A stretch of DNA of 55,620 nucleotides from Prevotella sp. UBA2756. GTDB taxonomy: Bacteria > Bacteroidota > Bacteroidia > Bacteroidales > Bacteroidaceae. The notes beneath the pieces were generated by a model, which was not told the DNA's origin, made no database searches, and saw only the letters and a list, made by a program, of their open reading frames with translations. Of this stretch, positions 16,552-25,441 are shown piece after piece. The position numbers and the translations under genes were made by a program. Position 1 is the stretch's first letter. Each line of letters starts with the position of its first letter. Where the stretch lies: contig DEJE01000059.1 in the NCBI GenBank assembly GCA_002353205.1, forward strand, positions 1 through 55,620. The letters run 5' to 3'.

Positions 16552-17919
16552 TCACACATTGAGCAACTGCGGCAGATGAATGACCCACAACGTGAGCATG
16601 CCTATAGCCCACGACAGGGCCACCACGCCTCCCACATGGCGCAGATACCACCCCACGTGCACACGCTCCATCTTCATCAGCGCTAGTCCGCTCATGCTCC
16701 CCAGCATCAGCACGTTGCCACCCATGGCCGTGCTGTAGGCAATGACAGGCCAGAAGAGGTGATTCTCGGGCAGAGTGGGAAACAGCGAGAAGAAGCTCAC
16801 CGATGTGGCGAACGTGTCGAGCACCGAACTCACGACAAAGGCGATGACTGCCAGCACCCACGAATTCTCAATATAGGCTGAGCACTGCCTGGCCAGCCAG
16901 CCGATGGCTCCCGTCTCCTGCACGACGCCCACCACAAGGATGATTCCCATGATGAAGAGCATCGTTTGCAGGATGCCGTACTGCAGGACGCGTGGCACCC
17001 GGCGCTGAATCATCTGCTCCACGTTCATCAGCTTTCGGTTCATGATCTCATTCACGATCCAAAGCACTGACAGCACGCACAGAGCTCCGAGGAACGGGCT
17101 CAGCTTCGTGATGGAATGGAACGACGGAATGAACCACAGTCCGCCGATGCCCACGAAGAGCATCACCAGCCGCTGCACCACCGATAGGTTGGTGTCGTCG
17201 CCTCGATAGGGCATCGACGACATCTGACAGTCAGTATGGCTGGGCAGGCTTCGCGAGAGCCACCATGTGGGTATGATCCACGACACCAGACAGGGCACGG
17301 CGAGCGTCAGCGAAAAGTGAGTGGCCGACACATAACCCATGTTCCACAGGTAGAGCCCCGTGGGATCGCCGATCACCGTCAGGGCACCTCCGCAGTTGGC
17401 CGCGATGACTATGGCAGATCCGTAGATGAGGCGCTGCCTCCGTGCAGGAACAATCTGGTGCATCGCCACGAGCATCATCGTCGTCACGGTGAGGTTGTCA
17501 AGATTGGCACTTACGAAGAACGTCATTGCTCCCGTCACCCATAGCAGCCGCCGGCTATTGCGCGTCTTCATCAGCTGTCGGAAGAAGTCGAAGCATCCGT
17601 TGTTGTCGAGGATCTCCACAATGGTCATCGTGGCCAATAGGAAGATGACGATCTCTGCCCCTCGTCCCACATATTTCAGGAAGATGTTCTCGGCTATATA
17701 CTCCTTCACCGCGGTGCTTGTGGGGTTGGCTCCTCCGAGGAAGTCGACATACTCGGTGGGGTGCTGCATCATGACGAAGTCGGAACCATAGCATATATAG
17801 AGCACCCACCCCACGGTTCCGGCAAAGACGGCAGCAGCAGCCTTGTTAATTTTTGTAATGTTGCTAGTAGCTATCATGCAGAAGCCAGCAATCAGAATGC
17901 CAAGAATCACTAATGTCAT
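16552..17919 (-). CDS. nhaD: Na+/H+ antiporter, NhaD type
   Basis: 455 residues with 11-12 hydrophobic segments. Typical of the NhaD/ion-transporter superfamily are F-V-S-A-N-L-D-N-L-T-V-T, A-A-N-C-G-G-A-L-T-V-I-G-D-P-T and S-S-V-L-D-T-F-A-T-S, each with acidic and Ser/Thr residues inside membrane segments. It exchanges Na+ (or Li+) for protons at the inner membrane. The presence of a Na+-pumping decarboxylase elsewhere in this window fits a cell that uses sodium gradients. It has its own -7 box. Confidence 0.9.
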   Translation of the reverse strand: MTLVILGILIAGFCMIATSNITKINKAAAAVFAGTVGWVLYICYGSDFVMMQHPTEYVDFLGGANPTSTAVKEYIAENIFLKYVGRGAEIVIFLLATMTIVEILDNNGCFDFFRQLMKTRNSRRLLWVTGAMTFFVSANLDNLTVTTMMLVAMHQIVPARRQRLIYGSAIVIAANCGGALTVIGDPTGLYLWNMGYVSATHFSLTLAVPCLVSWIIPTWWLSRSLPSHTDCQMSSMPYRGDDTNLSVVQRLVMLFVGIGGLWFIPSFHSITKLSPFLGALCVLSVLWIVNEIMNRKLMNVEQMIQRRVPRVLQYGILQTMLFIMGIILVVGVVQETGAIGWLARQCSAYIENSWVLAVIAFVVSSVLDTFATSVSFFSLFPTLPENHLFWPVIAYSTAMGGNVLMLGSMSGLALMKMERVHVGWYLRHVGGVVALSWAIGMLTLWVIHLPQLLNV

Positions 17920-17944
17920 CTCACAAAATCTTTTTTCTTGTGTG

Positions 17945-17952
17945 CAAATGTA
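17945..17952 (-). promoter_or_regulatory. -7 box upstream of nhaD
   Basis: TACATTTG on the minus strand, 25 nt before the nhaD ATG. No good -33 TTG is seen at the expected distance. Confidence 0.5.
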
Positions 17953-17975
17953 CGCAAAAATCTTGAATTACGCCT

Positions 17976-18146
17976 CTTGGTAGCCCAAGTTTTTTCTCCG
18001 TTATGGAGAAAAGAGATTTCTGTCGTTTCTTTCCGCCTCGTCGATAACGGTACGGAATGAGCCTTTTCGCAATCATTTCAGAAGACGAAACGAGCAGTTT
18101 TACATGTCAACATGAACCGTTTTCTCCGATGAAACGGACCGTTTTC
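17976..18146. repeat. Hairpins and CGTTTT-type short repeats between yihY-like gene and nhaD
   Basis: Two hairpins lie side by side: CTTGG-TAGC-CCAAG followed by six T (17976-17995), and TTTTCTCC-GTTAT-GGAGAAAA (17992-18012). Then come related short units: GAAACGAGCAGTTTTACA (18087-18104), ATGAACCGTTTTCTCCGATG (18112-18131) and GAAACGGACCGTTTTC (18131-18146), the last nearly palindromic. Related copies occur at 20311, 46015 and 51683, always outside genes or at gene ends. Confidence 0.5.
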
Positions 18147-18196
18147 TTCATTCATTCCATTTTACTCTCCATACCGAGGGCCAACTGGTGGCACGT

Positions 18197-19594
18197 TCAT
18201 TCCACAACAATATCCTTGAAAAGTGTTTCGCGCTGGGACTCAAGGTATTGCTTCCTCAAAGCGATGGTTTTCTTCAGCACGCCTCTGTCGATTTTGTCGA
18301 GACTGACGTCGAGTTTCCAGCTGCCACGGGCTTCGAGTCTGTCGATCATCAGTCCGATACTCAGCTTCGACGTCGACTCGGCAGGCTGGTAGACCGCTTC
18401 GGTGCCCTTTTCGTCGTTGGTCACCTCTGTGAGCAGATGCACGCCCACCAGGTCGTTCAGCAGGTCGTGGGTGATACGGATGGGAATGTTGGTGACCAGC
18501 TTCAGTTCGAGCGCAGTGAAAGGCTTCTCTCCCCTCTCGAACCGTCGGCAGATGAGGGCCATGAGCCACGCGCTGAGCATCAATCGATTGCGGTGGCTTA
18601 GGTCGGAAGTTCGTGCACGGAAGGCAAACAGCTCAAGGTTCTGGTTGGCATAGGAGAGCTCGGCCCCGAAGAGGCAGATGGTCCACGATATCTGCAGCCA
18701 GAGCATGAACAGGGGCAGAGCGGCAAACGACCCGTATATAGCATTGTAGCCCGTGACCCATATCTGTGAGTGTATATATGCGAGCTGAAGGCCCTGCATC
18801 GCCACACCTGCGAGTATGCCCGGCACGATGGCGCTACCCAGTTTCACCTTCGTGTTGGGCATGAAGACGTAGAGAGCGATGAAGACTCCCGACATGACGA
18901 GGAACGGCATCACCTTGAGCACGAAGCGGAAGGTCGTCCCGATGATGATGGTGTCGCCGTAGCCGTCGGCAAAGGCCGTCATCATGATGGAAAGGCCCGA
19001 GGTGATAACAATCACGATGGGTGCGAGGAAGAACATGGCCACATAGTCGGTGACGGTGCGGAAGATGCTCCTGGGCGTGCTCACCTGCCAGATGTCGTTG
19101 AACGACTGCTCCACGTTCTTAATGAGCATGATGACCGTCCAAAGCATAAAGAGGAGTCCGATGCCGAGGAATATGCCGCTCTTGGTGTGGACGAGGTATG
19201 AATTGACGAAGCCTATGATGACCTCTGCCGCCTGTGGCTGTGTGGAAAGTGCCTCCCGGAACCATGTCTCAATGTACTTGTTGAAGCCGAAGCCGCGCGC
19301 AATGGCAAAGACGACGGCTAGTATGGGGACGATGGCGAGCATGGTGGAATAAGTGAGCGCCGCTGCCGAGTCCATGGTGCGCTTCGTGGTGAAGCATTCC
19401 ACAGCGAGCATCAGCTTCTTCAATATGCTGTAGCAAAGATATCGGAAGGGTGTGGTCTGCGAAGGCTCCATCGACCAGATGTCGACGCGCAGGAACCGGA
19501 GCCATCTGTCGAGGCGTGAGGGCTCTGTCCGCTTGCTCTTCTGGTGAGAGAGAGCGTCGTCGGGGGGTGCTTGCTTGTTGTTTTGTCGTGTCAT
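18197..19594 (-). CDS. YihY/BrkB-family membrane protein
   Basis: 465 residues. After a charged N-terminus come about six membrane segments between residues 75 and 310. The family motifs are visible: SAAALTYSTMLAIVPILAVVFA at the first segment and YGSFAALPLFMLWLQISWTICLFGAEL at the last, matching the YihY/BrkB group once mislabelled ribonuclease BN. The remaining 150 residues are soluble and look like a winged-helix domain (ITHDLLNDLVGVHLLTEV), an extension common in Bacteroidetes members. The molecular function of the family is not settled. It lies downstream of the RNase P RNA gene on the same strand. Confidence 0.85.
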   Translation of the reverse strand: MTRQNNKQAPPDDALSHQKSKRTEPSRLDRWLRFLRVDIWSMEPSQTTPFRYLCYSILKKLMLAVECFTTKRTMDSAAALTYSTMLAIVPILAVVFAIARGFGFNKYIETWFREALSTQPQAAEVIIGFVNSYLVHTKSGIFLGIGLLFMLWTVIMLIKNVEQSFNDIWQVSTPRSIFRTVTDYVAMFFLAPIVIVITSGLSIMMTAFADGYGDTIIIGTTFRFVLKVMPFLVMSGVFIALYVFMPNTKVKLGSAIVPGILAGVAMQGLQLAYIHSQIWVTGYNAIYGSFAALPLFMLWLQISWTICLFGAELSYANQNLELFAFRARTSDLSHRNRLMLSAWLMALICRRFERGEKPFTALELKLVTNIPIRITHDLLNDLVGVHLLTEVTNDEKGTEAVYQPAESTSKLSIGLMIDRLEARGSWKLDVSLDKIDRGVLKKTIALRKQYLESQRETLFKDIVVE

Positions 19595-19664
19595 CTGGTC
19601 GTGAGTGAAAAGAAAAGAAGTTACTGCGTGCTCGCAACGGCGCGTCGTGCGTTAACTAAAAAAG

Positions 19665-20113
19665 GAAAGCAGTGCCCCTGTAAGCCGGGTTCTGTACACT
19701 CCGTAAAGTGTGCCTGTCATTTATCTACTCCGCAGGTCACCCCGCGGCTCCAGCGTTCTACCCTCCGTTGTGCTCGTCGGTCAGCACCTGCACTTTCTTC
19801 GCACGCAAGGCACAAAGCCAGACAGGCTGCTGCCGACAGGCATCGGGCGGACAACCCTCATCCAACGGTTTACGCGAACTTGCAGCTTCCAGCCGGCACA
19901 GCCCGATGATCACCCATCGGCTGGTGGTCTCTTACACCGCCTTCTCACCCTTACCCACTCATGGAGCGGGCGGTTGTTTTCTTCTGCCGTCACCTACTGT
20001 CGCCAATAGCTTCTGTTTTCGGAAGTGGAACATCCTATGCTGCCCGGACTTTCCTCTCGCGCCATCCCCTTCTGATGGAACTGTCGCCAGCGACAAGCCA
20101 GAGCACTGCTTTC
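19665..20113 (-). ncRNA. rnpB: RNase P RNA (bacterial class A)
   Basis: The catalytic RNA of RNase P, which removes 5' leaders from pre-tRNAs. On the minus strand the 5' conserved GAGGAAAGTCCGGGC block is followed about 400 nt later by AGAACCCGGCTTACAGGGGC at the 3' end, both diagnostic. The closing helix P1 is seen: GAAAGCAGTGC at 20113-20103 pairs perfectly over 11 bp with the strand at 19675-19665. A T-run follows the 3' arm directly. Length of about 449 nt, including Bacteroidetes-like extensions, is within the usual range. Confidence 0.95.
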
Positions 20114-20118
20114 GCTGG

Positions 20119-20149
20119 CAAAGTTACGAATAAAGTGGAAATCTGCCAA
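20119..20149 (-). promoter_or_regulatory. Promoter of rnpB
   Basis: TTG (20149-20147), 20-nt spacer, TAACTTTG (20126-20119) on the minus strand. The first base of helix P1 lies 6 nt after the box (5-nt gap), so this promoter calibrates where transcription starts relative to the box in this genome. Confidence 0.75.
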
Positions 20150-20490
20150 GGGAAAGGCTTATTTTTATTAAAAACAGTCAACAAAAACGAACGTTTTTAT
20201 CGTTTTGAATGTCTTTCGATTGTTCAATGAATGTAAATAAGGGCTCGGTGCAAGCAAATTACTTTTAAAGGGAGCAAACATATTGTTAAAAGACGACAAA
20301 AGGACATGACAAAATGACGGTTTTACATTTTTTGCGCCTACTTTTGCAAAGGTTTTTCCGTGAAAGAGCCGATTAAACCACCGCGTCCCGCTCTCGTCAT
20401 AAAACCGTTGTCCGGCACACCCAATCGCCGGCGTGAAAGCACCGGACACAAGACAAGGAACAATATTTAAACATGTAACAAATAAAAAGT
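20150..20490 (+). other. Divergent intergenic stretch ahead of htrA
   Basis: No gene seen in these 341 nt between the rnpB promoter and htrA. It holds a plus-strand -7 box, TACTTTTG at 20339-20346, 144 nt before the htrA ATG, without a clear -33 TTG. The leader has G+C-rich segments (TTGTCCGG near 20407 and CCGGACACAA near 20442) that could pair. A copy of the short repeat AAAATGACGGTTTTACA is at 20311-20327. The long leader could allow post-transcriptional control of the protease, but no known riboswitch is recognised. Confidence 0.45.
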
Positions 20491-21972
20491 ATGAAGAACG
20501 TAAAAGACTATTTGGTTTATGCCATGTGCATCGTGGCAATTGCCTTTTCAGCTGGTTCATTCGTGAAGGTCTACGCCAACAAATCGCCGTTGGCAGCAAC
20601 GTCGCAGGCCGCAGCAGCCTACGGTCAGCCCGTCGATCTGACAGTGGCCGCCGAGAAGGCTCTGCCGAGCGTCGTCACCGTGAAGGTGGTGACGAACTCT
20701 AAAACGCAGACTGTGGAGGTGGAAGACCCGTTTGGCGACTTCTTCGACCCCTTCGGATTCTTCGGCAACCCTAACGGCGGAAAGCAGAAACGCCAAGTGC
20801 AGACCCCGAAGCGCCAGGGCTCGGGCTCAGGTGTGATCATCTCGAACGACGGTTACATCGTGACCAACAACCACGTGGTGGAAGATGCCGACGAGATTAC
20901 CGTCATCCTGACCGACAACCGCGAATTCTCGGCCAAAGTCATCGGTACTGACGCCTCCACCGACCTGGCCCTTATCAAGGTGAGCGGCAAGGAACTGCCC
21001 GCCATCCAGATTGCCGACAGTCAGAAGCTGAAGATCGGCGAGTGGGTGCTGGCCATCGGCAATCCCTTCTCCATCGGAACGACGGTGACGGCCGGTATCG
21101 TCAGCGCCAAGGCGCGCTCGATGGGCGGTGGCAACAAGGTTCAGAGCTTCATACAGACCGATGCCGCCATCAATCGCGGCAACTCGGGAGGTGCACTGGT
21201 CAATGCAGCCGGTGAACTGGTGGGCATTAACTCGATGCTCTACTCCGAGACGGGCTCCTATAGCGGATATGGATTCGCCATCCCCACCACTATCATGAAT
21301 AAGGTGGTGAGCGACCTGAAGACCTACGGCACCGTGCAGCGCGCTCTCATCGGTATCGAGGGCAGTGACCTGAGCAACTACACCGAGAGCCTCCGCCAGC
21401 AAGGCAAGGATGTTCCCGACTTCGGTACCGTGAATGGTATCTACGTGGCCAAGGTTCAGGACGACGGTGCCGGTGCTACGGCCGGACTGAAGGAAGGCGA
21501 CGTGATTACTCATGTTGATGGCAAAATCATGACGAAGATGGCTGAGCTGCAGGAGTATCTCACCAACAAGCGACCGGGCGACAAAGTGAGCATCACCTAT
21601 CTCCGCAACAAGAGCAAGAAGACCGTCAGCGTTACGCTGAAGAACGCCCAGGGCAATACCTCGGTAGTGAAGACCGCCGACATTGACGTGCTGGGAGCCA
21701 ACTTCCGCGAGGTAACCGCCGACGAGAAGAAGCAGCTCGAGATAGCCTACGGACTGAAGGTGACCAAGATCAGCAAGGGAGCCATCAAGACAGCCGGTAT
21801 CCCCGACGGATTCATCATCCTCACGGCCAACGACCGCTCCATCAAGTCGACCGCCGACCTGCAGGAAGCCGTCAAGGAGGCATCAACAAGCAAAGATCCC
21901 GTGCTCTACATCAAGGGAATCTTCCCATCGGGAAAGAAGGGATACTTCGTCATCGACCTTCAGAACGAGTAA
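20491..21972 (+). CDS. htrA: HtrA/Deg-family periplasmic serine protease
   Basis: 493 residues. An N-terminal hydrophobic segment (residues 8-25) acts as signal or anchor. The trypsin-like domain has the full triad: His128 in NNHVV, Asp158 in TDLALIK and Ser232 in GNSGGAL. Two PDZ domains follow, about residues 285-385 (with GLKEGDVITHVDG) and 400-490. It degrades or refolds misfolded proteins of the cell envelope. A Phe/Gly-rich stretch at 80-95 is the LA-loop region common in this family. The gene stands alone, with its own long leader and a terminator after it. Confidence 0.95.
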   Translation: MKNVKDYLVYAMCIVAIAFSAGSFVKVYANKSPLAATSQAAAAYGQPVDLTVAAEKALPSVVTVKVVTNSKTQTVEVEDPFGDFFDPFGFFGNPNGGKQKRQVQTPKRQGSGSGVIISNDGYIVTNNHVVEDADEITVILTDNREFSAKVIGTDASTDLALIKVSGKELPAIQIADSQKLKIGEWVLAIGNPFSIGTTVTAGIVSAKARSMGGGNKVQSFIQTDAAINRGNSGGALVNAAGELVGINSMLYSETGSYSGYGFAIPTTIMNKVVSDLKTYGTVQRALIGIEGSDLSNYTESLRQQGKDVPDFGTVNGIYVAKVQDDGAGATAGLKEGDVITHVDGKIMTKMAELQEYLTNKRPGDKVSITYLRNKSKKTVSVTLKNAQGNTSVVKTADIDVLGANFREVTADEKKQLEIAYGLKVTKISKGAIKTAGIPDGFIILTANDRSIKSTADLQEAVKEASTSKDPVLYIKGIFPSGKKGYFVIDLQNE

Positions 21973-22040
21973 ACGTGCTCTGTCAGAGGCGGTGAAAGGA
22001 GGAGAAAACGTTTCCTGAAAGAATCGTCAGGGCAAGAGCT

Positions 22041-22100
22041 CAGAGGGCTGCAGGCAAGCATTACGACAATAGTGCTAACCATGCTGCCCTCTGTTTTTCT
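22041..22100 (+). terminator. Terminator after htrA
   Basis: CAGAGGGC (22041-22048) pairs with GCCCTCTG (22086-22093), followed by five T, a C and a T. The 37-nt interval can pair further (GCAAGC/GCTAAC region only weakly), so the hairpin is long-looped but well placed, 68 nt after the htrA stop. Confidence 0.6.
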
Positions 22101-22153
22101 GTAAGATTTGGTACGATTTGACTGACAAACAGAAAAAATAATCACATTTTTTC

Positions 22154-22182
22154 TTGTTTTTGATGAAAAAACCGTACTTTTG
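22154..22182 (+). promoter_or_regulatory. Promoter of rpoD
   Basis: TACTTTTG at 22175-22182 is a good -7 box, with TTG at 22154-22156, an 18-nt spacer, slightly short of the 19-20 nt seen elsewhere in the window. It lies 24 nt before the rpoD ATG, so the primary sigma gene seems to be read by its own product. Confidence 0.6.
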
Positions 22183-22206
22183 CAGTTACTTTAATCAAAT
22201 ACGACC

Positions 22207-23070
22207 ATGAGACAACTGAAAATCACAAAGTCGATAACGAATCGGGAGAGCGCATCTCTCGACAAGTATCTGCAAGAAATCGGGCACGAAGAGCTCCTTT
22301 CAGCCGAAGAGGAAGTGGAGCTCGCTCAGCGCATCCGCAAGGGCGACCGCAAGGCGCTGGAAAAGCTGACGAAAGCCAACCTCCGATTTGTCGTCTCCGT
22401 GGCCAAGCAATACCAGAACCAAGGGCTCAGCCTCCCCGACCTTATCAACGAGGGCAACCTGGGGCTCATCAAGGCAGCAGAGAAGTTCGACGAGACGAGA
22501 GGCTTCAAGTTCATCAGCTATGCCGTCTGGTGGATCAGGCAGAGCATCCTACAGGCCATCGCCGAGCAAAGCCGTATTGTCAGGCTTCCACTCAACCAGG
22601 TGGGGAGCGTGAACAAGATCAACCGCATGCTCGTGAAGTTCGAACAGGAGAACGAGCGGCGCCCGAGCATTAGCGAGATAGCCGAGAAGGTGGACCTTCC
22701 TCACGACAAAATAGAAGACGCGATGAAGGTGACGGGCCGCCATGTCAGCGTTGACGCCCCCTTCACCGACAGCGAAGACAATAACCTGCTCGACGTGCTT
22801 GTCAACGACGATGCACCGATGGCCGACGTCAGTCTGGTGCGTGAGAGTTTGAAAGAAGAGGTGGCCCGCGTACTGCAAATGCTCAGCGATCGAGAGCGAA
22901 AAATCGTGGAAGCATTCTTCGGCATCAACCAGCCTGAGATGACACTCGAAGAGATAGCCGAGAAGTTCGGACTCACCCGTGAGCGCGTTCGCCAGATTAA
23001 GGAAAAAGCCATCCGCCGCCTGCGCCACAACACCCACAACAAGGTACTCAAAACCTACCTCGGAGTTTAG
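22207..23070 (+). CDS. rpoD: Primary sigma factor, Bacteroidetes RpoD type
   Basis: 287 residues, much shorter than proteobacterial RpoD because region 1.1 and the non-conserved insert are absent, which is normal for Bacteroidetes. Region 1.2 (SLDKYLQEIGHEELLSAEEE), region 2 (LVVS-type NLRFVVSVAKQYQNQGLSLP, then FDETRGFKFISYAVWWIRQSI), region 3 and region 4 (LSDREREKIVEAFFG-like, ending LTRERVRQIKEKAIRRLR) are all present. It directs RNA polymerase to the TAnnTTTG promoters seen throughout this window. Gene order downstream is unusual: a peptide-maturation-like cassette starts 55 nt later. Confidence 0.95.
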   Translation: MRQLKITKSITNRESASLDKYLQEIGHEELLSAEEEVELAQRIRKGDRKALEKLTKANLRFVVSVAKQYQNQGLSLPDLINEGNLGLIKAAEKFDETRGFKFISYAVWWIRQSILQAIAEQSRIVRLPLNQVGSVNKINRMLVKFEQENERRPSISEIAEKVDLPHDKIEDAMKVTGRHVSVDAPFTDSEDNNLLDVLVNDDAPMADVSLVRESLKEEVARVLQMLSDRERKIVEAFFGINQPEMTLEEIAEKFGLTRERVRQIKEKAIRRLRHNTHNKVLKTYLGV

Positions 23071-23125
23071 AATAAATCACTGGCAGTTAGTGGATTAAAA
23101 CCAAGAAACAAAGTAAACATTCAGA

Positions 23126-23644
23126 ATGGACATCAAGAAACATCTACTCGTGCTGATCGTGGCGATGTCGTTTATGACAGGGGTCACAGCTCAGAAATAC
23201 AAACCCGTCGACAAACTCTACGCTTTCGGTGTTGCCGCTTCGTTCAACGACTCTGTCGTCTACATAACCGACATTCAGGAAGTGGACAGCGCCTGGATGT
23301 ATTCCAAAAGTGAGTTCCTCGTCAGCCGAAACAACTATTCCAACCAGCTGAGAGACTATCTGGCCAACAACAAGCACGAAGAAAACCGCACCTGCATCAC
23401 ATGCTATGCCTACGACCGCAAGAAGATTGAAAAGAAGTATATCAAGATGAAAGGCAATTACACGAAGAAAGGCGATTTCGACGTGAGATACCTTACATCA
23501 GACGACTTCCGGTTTCAGCCCGTAGCACCCTACGACATCAACGAAGCCGACGACACCGACGACTCGAAAGCTACCCGAAAGGCAGCCAAGAAAGCCGCCA
23601 AACAGAAGGTGAAACAAAAAAAAGCCAGCCCCAAAGCCCAATAG
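23126..23644 (+). CDS. Secreted protein with lysine-rich tail, unknown
   Basis: 172 residues, family not recognised. The N-terminus (KKHLLVLIVAMSFMTGVTAQ) is a clear signal peptide with a probable cut after Ala22. The mature part has a compact region with two close Cys in CITCYAY around residue 91 and ends in about 28 residues dominated by Lys, Ala and Gln (RKAAKKAAKQKVKQKK). The tail may bind nucleic acid, polyanionic surface polymer or membrane lipids. It lies 24 nt before the kinase-like gene on the same strand, so it could belong to the cassette, perhaps as a substrate; this is inference only. Confidence 0.65.
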   Translation: MDIKKHLLVLIVAMSFMTGVTAQKYKPVDKLYAFGVAASFNDSVVYITDIQEVDSAWMYSKSEFLVSRNNYSNQLRDYLANNKHEENRTCITCYAYDRKKIEKKYIKMKGNYTKKGDFDVRYLTSDDFRFQPVAPYDINEADDTDDSKATRKAAKKAAKQKVKQKKASPKAQ

Positions 23645-23668
23645 TCAGCGCAAGTAAAGAAACAATAC

Positions 23669-24574
23669 ATGGAGGGATACAGCAGCATCAACCATTTCCG
23701 CATTGCCGACTTCAACATCACCATCTCGTTCCGGCAGCAGCACAACGACATGAGGCTGCTCCCGTCGTTTGCCCCTTTCAAGGCCGAACCTTCTGATGAT
23801 TGTTTCTTCCAGCTCACCGTTGACGACAACATGAACCCTGCCACCAAAGAAGAGCGCGAGGAGAACATCGGAAAATTCGACACAGGCAACGGCGACACAT
23901 CGGTGACCCTGCTCAAGAACGGCGGCTACCAATACATCATCAAGAACATCAACGGCTACGACTGCTGCCTGCTGCGCACCAACAAGGACTTCAGCCAGTG
24001 CAAATGCGCCCTCAACGGTAACTATAACATGCGTTGCTTCGGACTGAACAACGCCCTCATGCTCATCTTTGCCTTTGCAGGAAGCCTCAGGCAGACGTTG
24101 CTCATCCATGCGTCGCTCGTCAGGTGCAAGGGCTACGGCTATGCCTTCATTGCCAAGAGCGGGACGGGAAAAAGCACGCAGGTGAGCTCATGGCTCAGAT
24201 ACATCGAAGGCTGCGACCTGATGAACGATGACAACCCCATCGTGCGCATCATCGACGGGAAAGCCTACATCTATGGAAGTCCATGGAGCGGCAAGACACC
24301 CTGCTATCGACAGGTGAAGGCTCCGCTGGGAGCCGTCACGCGCATCGACAGAGCCAGCACGAACAGCATCGAGCAGCTGCAGTCAGTCGAAGCGTTCGCT
24401 TCGTTCCTGCCTGCCTGTTCGTCGATGAAATGGGACAAGGACATCTTCGACGCCATCTGCAACAATGCCGGCAAGGTGGTAGAGATTGTTCCTATCTACA
24501 CGCTGCACTGCTTGCCCGACGAAGAAGCCGCCAGAGTGTGTCACGACACCATTACCCGACGTCACCCATTATAG
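23669..24574 (+). CDS. HPr-kinase-like P-loop protein
   Basis: 301 residues. The C-terminal half fits the HprK/phosphoenolpyruvate-carboxykinase-like fold: His147 before the P-loop, AKSGTGKST at 162-170, NDDNP at 186-190 and GSPWSGKTP at 203-211. The N-terminal 120 residues are unassigned. Family members outside the sugar-uptake system occur in peptide-modification clusters, including lasso-peptide and related ones, where some phosphorylate a peptide. The neighbours here are a signal-peptidase-like enzyme, a PqqD-like protein and an acyltransferase-like protein, which supports such a role over carbon control. Substrate is unknown. Confidence 0.75.
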   Translation: MEGYSSINHFRIADFNITISFRQQHNDMRLLPSFAPFKAEPSDDCFFQLTVDDNMNPATKEEREENIGKFDTGNGDTSVTLLKNGGYQYIIKNINGYDCCLLRTNKDFSQCKCALNGNYNMRCFGLNNALMLIFAFAGSLRQTLLIHASLVRCKGYGYAFIAKSGTGKSTQVSSWLRYIEGCDLMNDDNPIVRIIDGKAYIYGSPWSGKTPCYRQVKAPLGAVTRIDRASTNSIEQLQSVEAFASFLPACSSMKWDKDIFDAICNNAGKVVEIVPIYTLHCLPDEEAARVCHDTITRRHPL

Positions 24575-24589
24575 GCTAAGATAACAAAT

Positions 24590-25144
24590 ATGAAGTTAGC
24601 GTTTTTTACCATCATCCTTCTTGTCGCTTTGTTTGCCCTCGCCATCCTTATCATGAAAAGGAAGCCTAAGGCGGATAAAGTGAATATGCATGGGGTGGAA
24701 GTAGACAACGCCACCTTCCTGCCCGAAGTCATCAGAGTGATTGAAGAGGGACACACCGCAACAATCATGCTCAAAGGCTACAGCATGCGGCCCTTCCTCG
24801 AAAACGGACGCGACAAGGCTGTCCTCACCAAGCCCACGACACCCACGGTAGGAAAGCCAGTTCTTGCCGAAATCATGCCCGGACGATTCGTCCTCCACCG
24901 CATCATCGACATCAAGGGCGATGAAGTGACGCTCCTGGGCGACGGCAACCTACGACCGGAGCATTGCCGACTTCAGGATATCAGGGCCGATGTTGTTGGC
25001 TTCTACCGCAAAGGGCGCTTGGAGCTCGACCTTACCAGCGGTCTGAAATGGCGCACCTACTCCAAGGTGTGGATGGCTCTGCGGCCCGCCCGCAGGTATC
25101 TTCTCGCATTCTACCGCAGGATATGGTTAAGATTAACACGTTAA
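24590..25144 (+). CDS. S24/S26-family (signal-peptidase-like) protease
   Basis: 184 residues. One N-terminal membrane segment (residues 4-22), then the peptidase core: GYSMRP with catalytic Ser65, RFVLHRI with His103, and LLGDGN at 116-120. In this family Lys is the base in bacterial LepB, whereas His at the H-R-I position is the SipW/Sec11 arrangement, and that is what is seen. The C-terminus is strongly basic (WRTYSKVWMALRPARRYLLAFYRR). It should cut an exported peptide or protein at the membrane. It begins 15 nt after the kinase-like gene. Confidence 0.8.
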   Translation: MKLAFFTIILLVALFALAILIMKRKPKADKVNMHGVEVDNATFLPEVIRVIEEGHTATIMLKGYSMRPFLENGRDKAVLTKPTTPTVGKPVLAEIMPGRFVLHRIIDIKGDEVTLLGDGNLRPEHCRLQDIRADVVGFYRKGRLELDLTSGLKWRTYSKVWMALRPARRYLLAFYRRIWLRLTR

Positions 25145-25168
25145 GAATCAACAAAAAAGAATAGGATT

Positions 25169-25441
25169 ATGAAAGCAAAATCTGGGTTTAACATCCGCAC
25201 TGTATGTGGTGAGAACATGATCGTAGCTGAAGGCAAAGAGAATATCGACTTCAGCAATATTATCAGCATGAACGAGTCGTCGGCCTTCCTTTGGAAGAAA
25301 CTGCAGCATAGGGAATCGTTCAGCGTGAACGACATGGCCGCACTGTTGCAGGAAGAATACGACGTTGACCAAGCAACCGCCATCAAAGACAGCCAGGACC
25401 TCGCCAAGAAATGGTTCGACGCGGGAATCATCAATGACTGA
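25169..25441 (+). CDS. PqqD-like peptide-chaperone family protein
   Basis: 90 residues. The pattern I-S-M-N-E-S-S-A-F-L-W-K-K-L, an acidic helix (MAALLQEEYDVD) and a final helix ending K-W-F-D-A-G-I-I matches PqqD family proteins, which bind the leader of a ribosomally made peptide (RRE-type fold) and present it to modifying enzymes. The gene overlaps the next start by 8 nt, so the two are translationally coupled. The precursor peptide that such a protein would bind is not evident nearby. Confidence 0.8.
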   Translation: MKAKSGFNIRTVCGENMIVAEGKENIDFSNIISMNESSAFLWKKLQHRESFSVNDMAALLQEEYDVDQATAIKDSQDLAKKWFDAGIIND

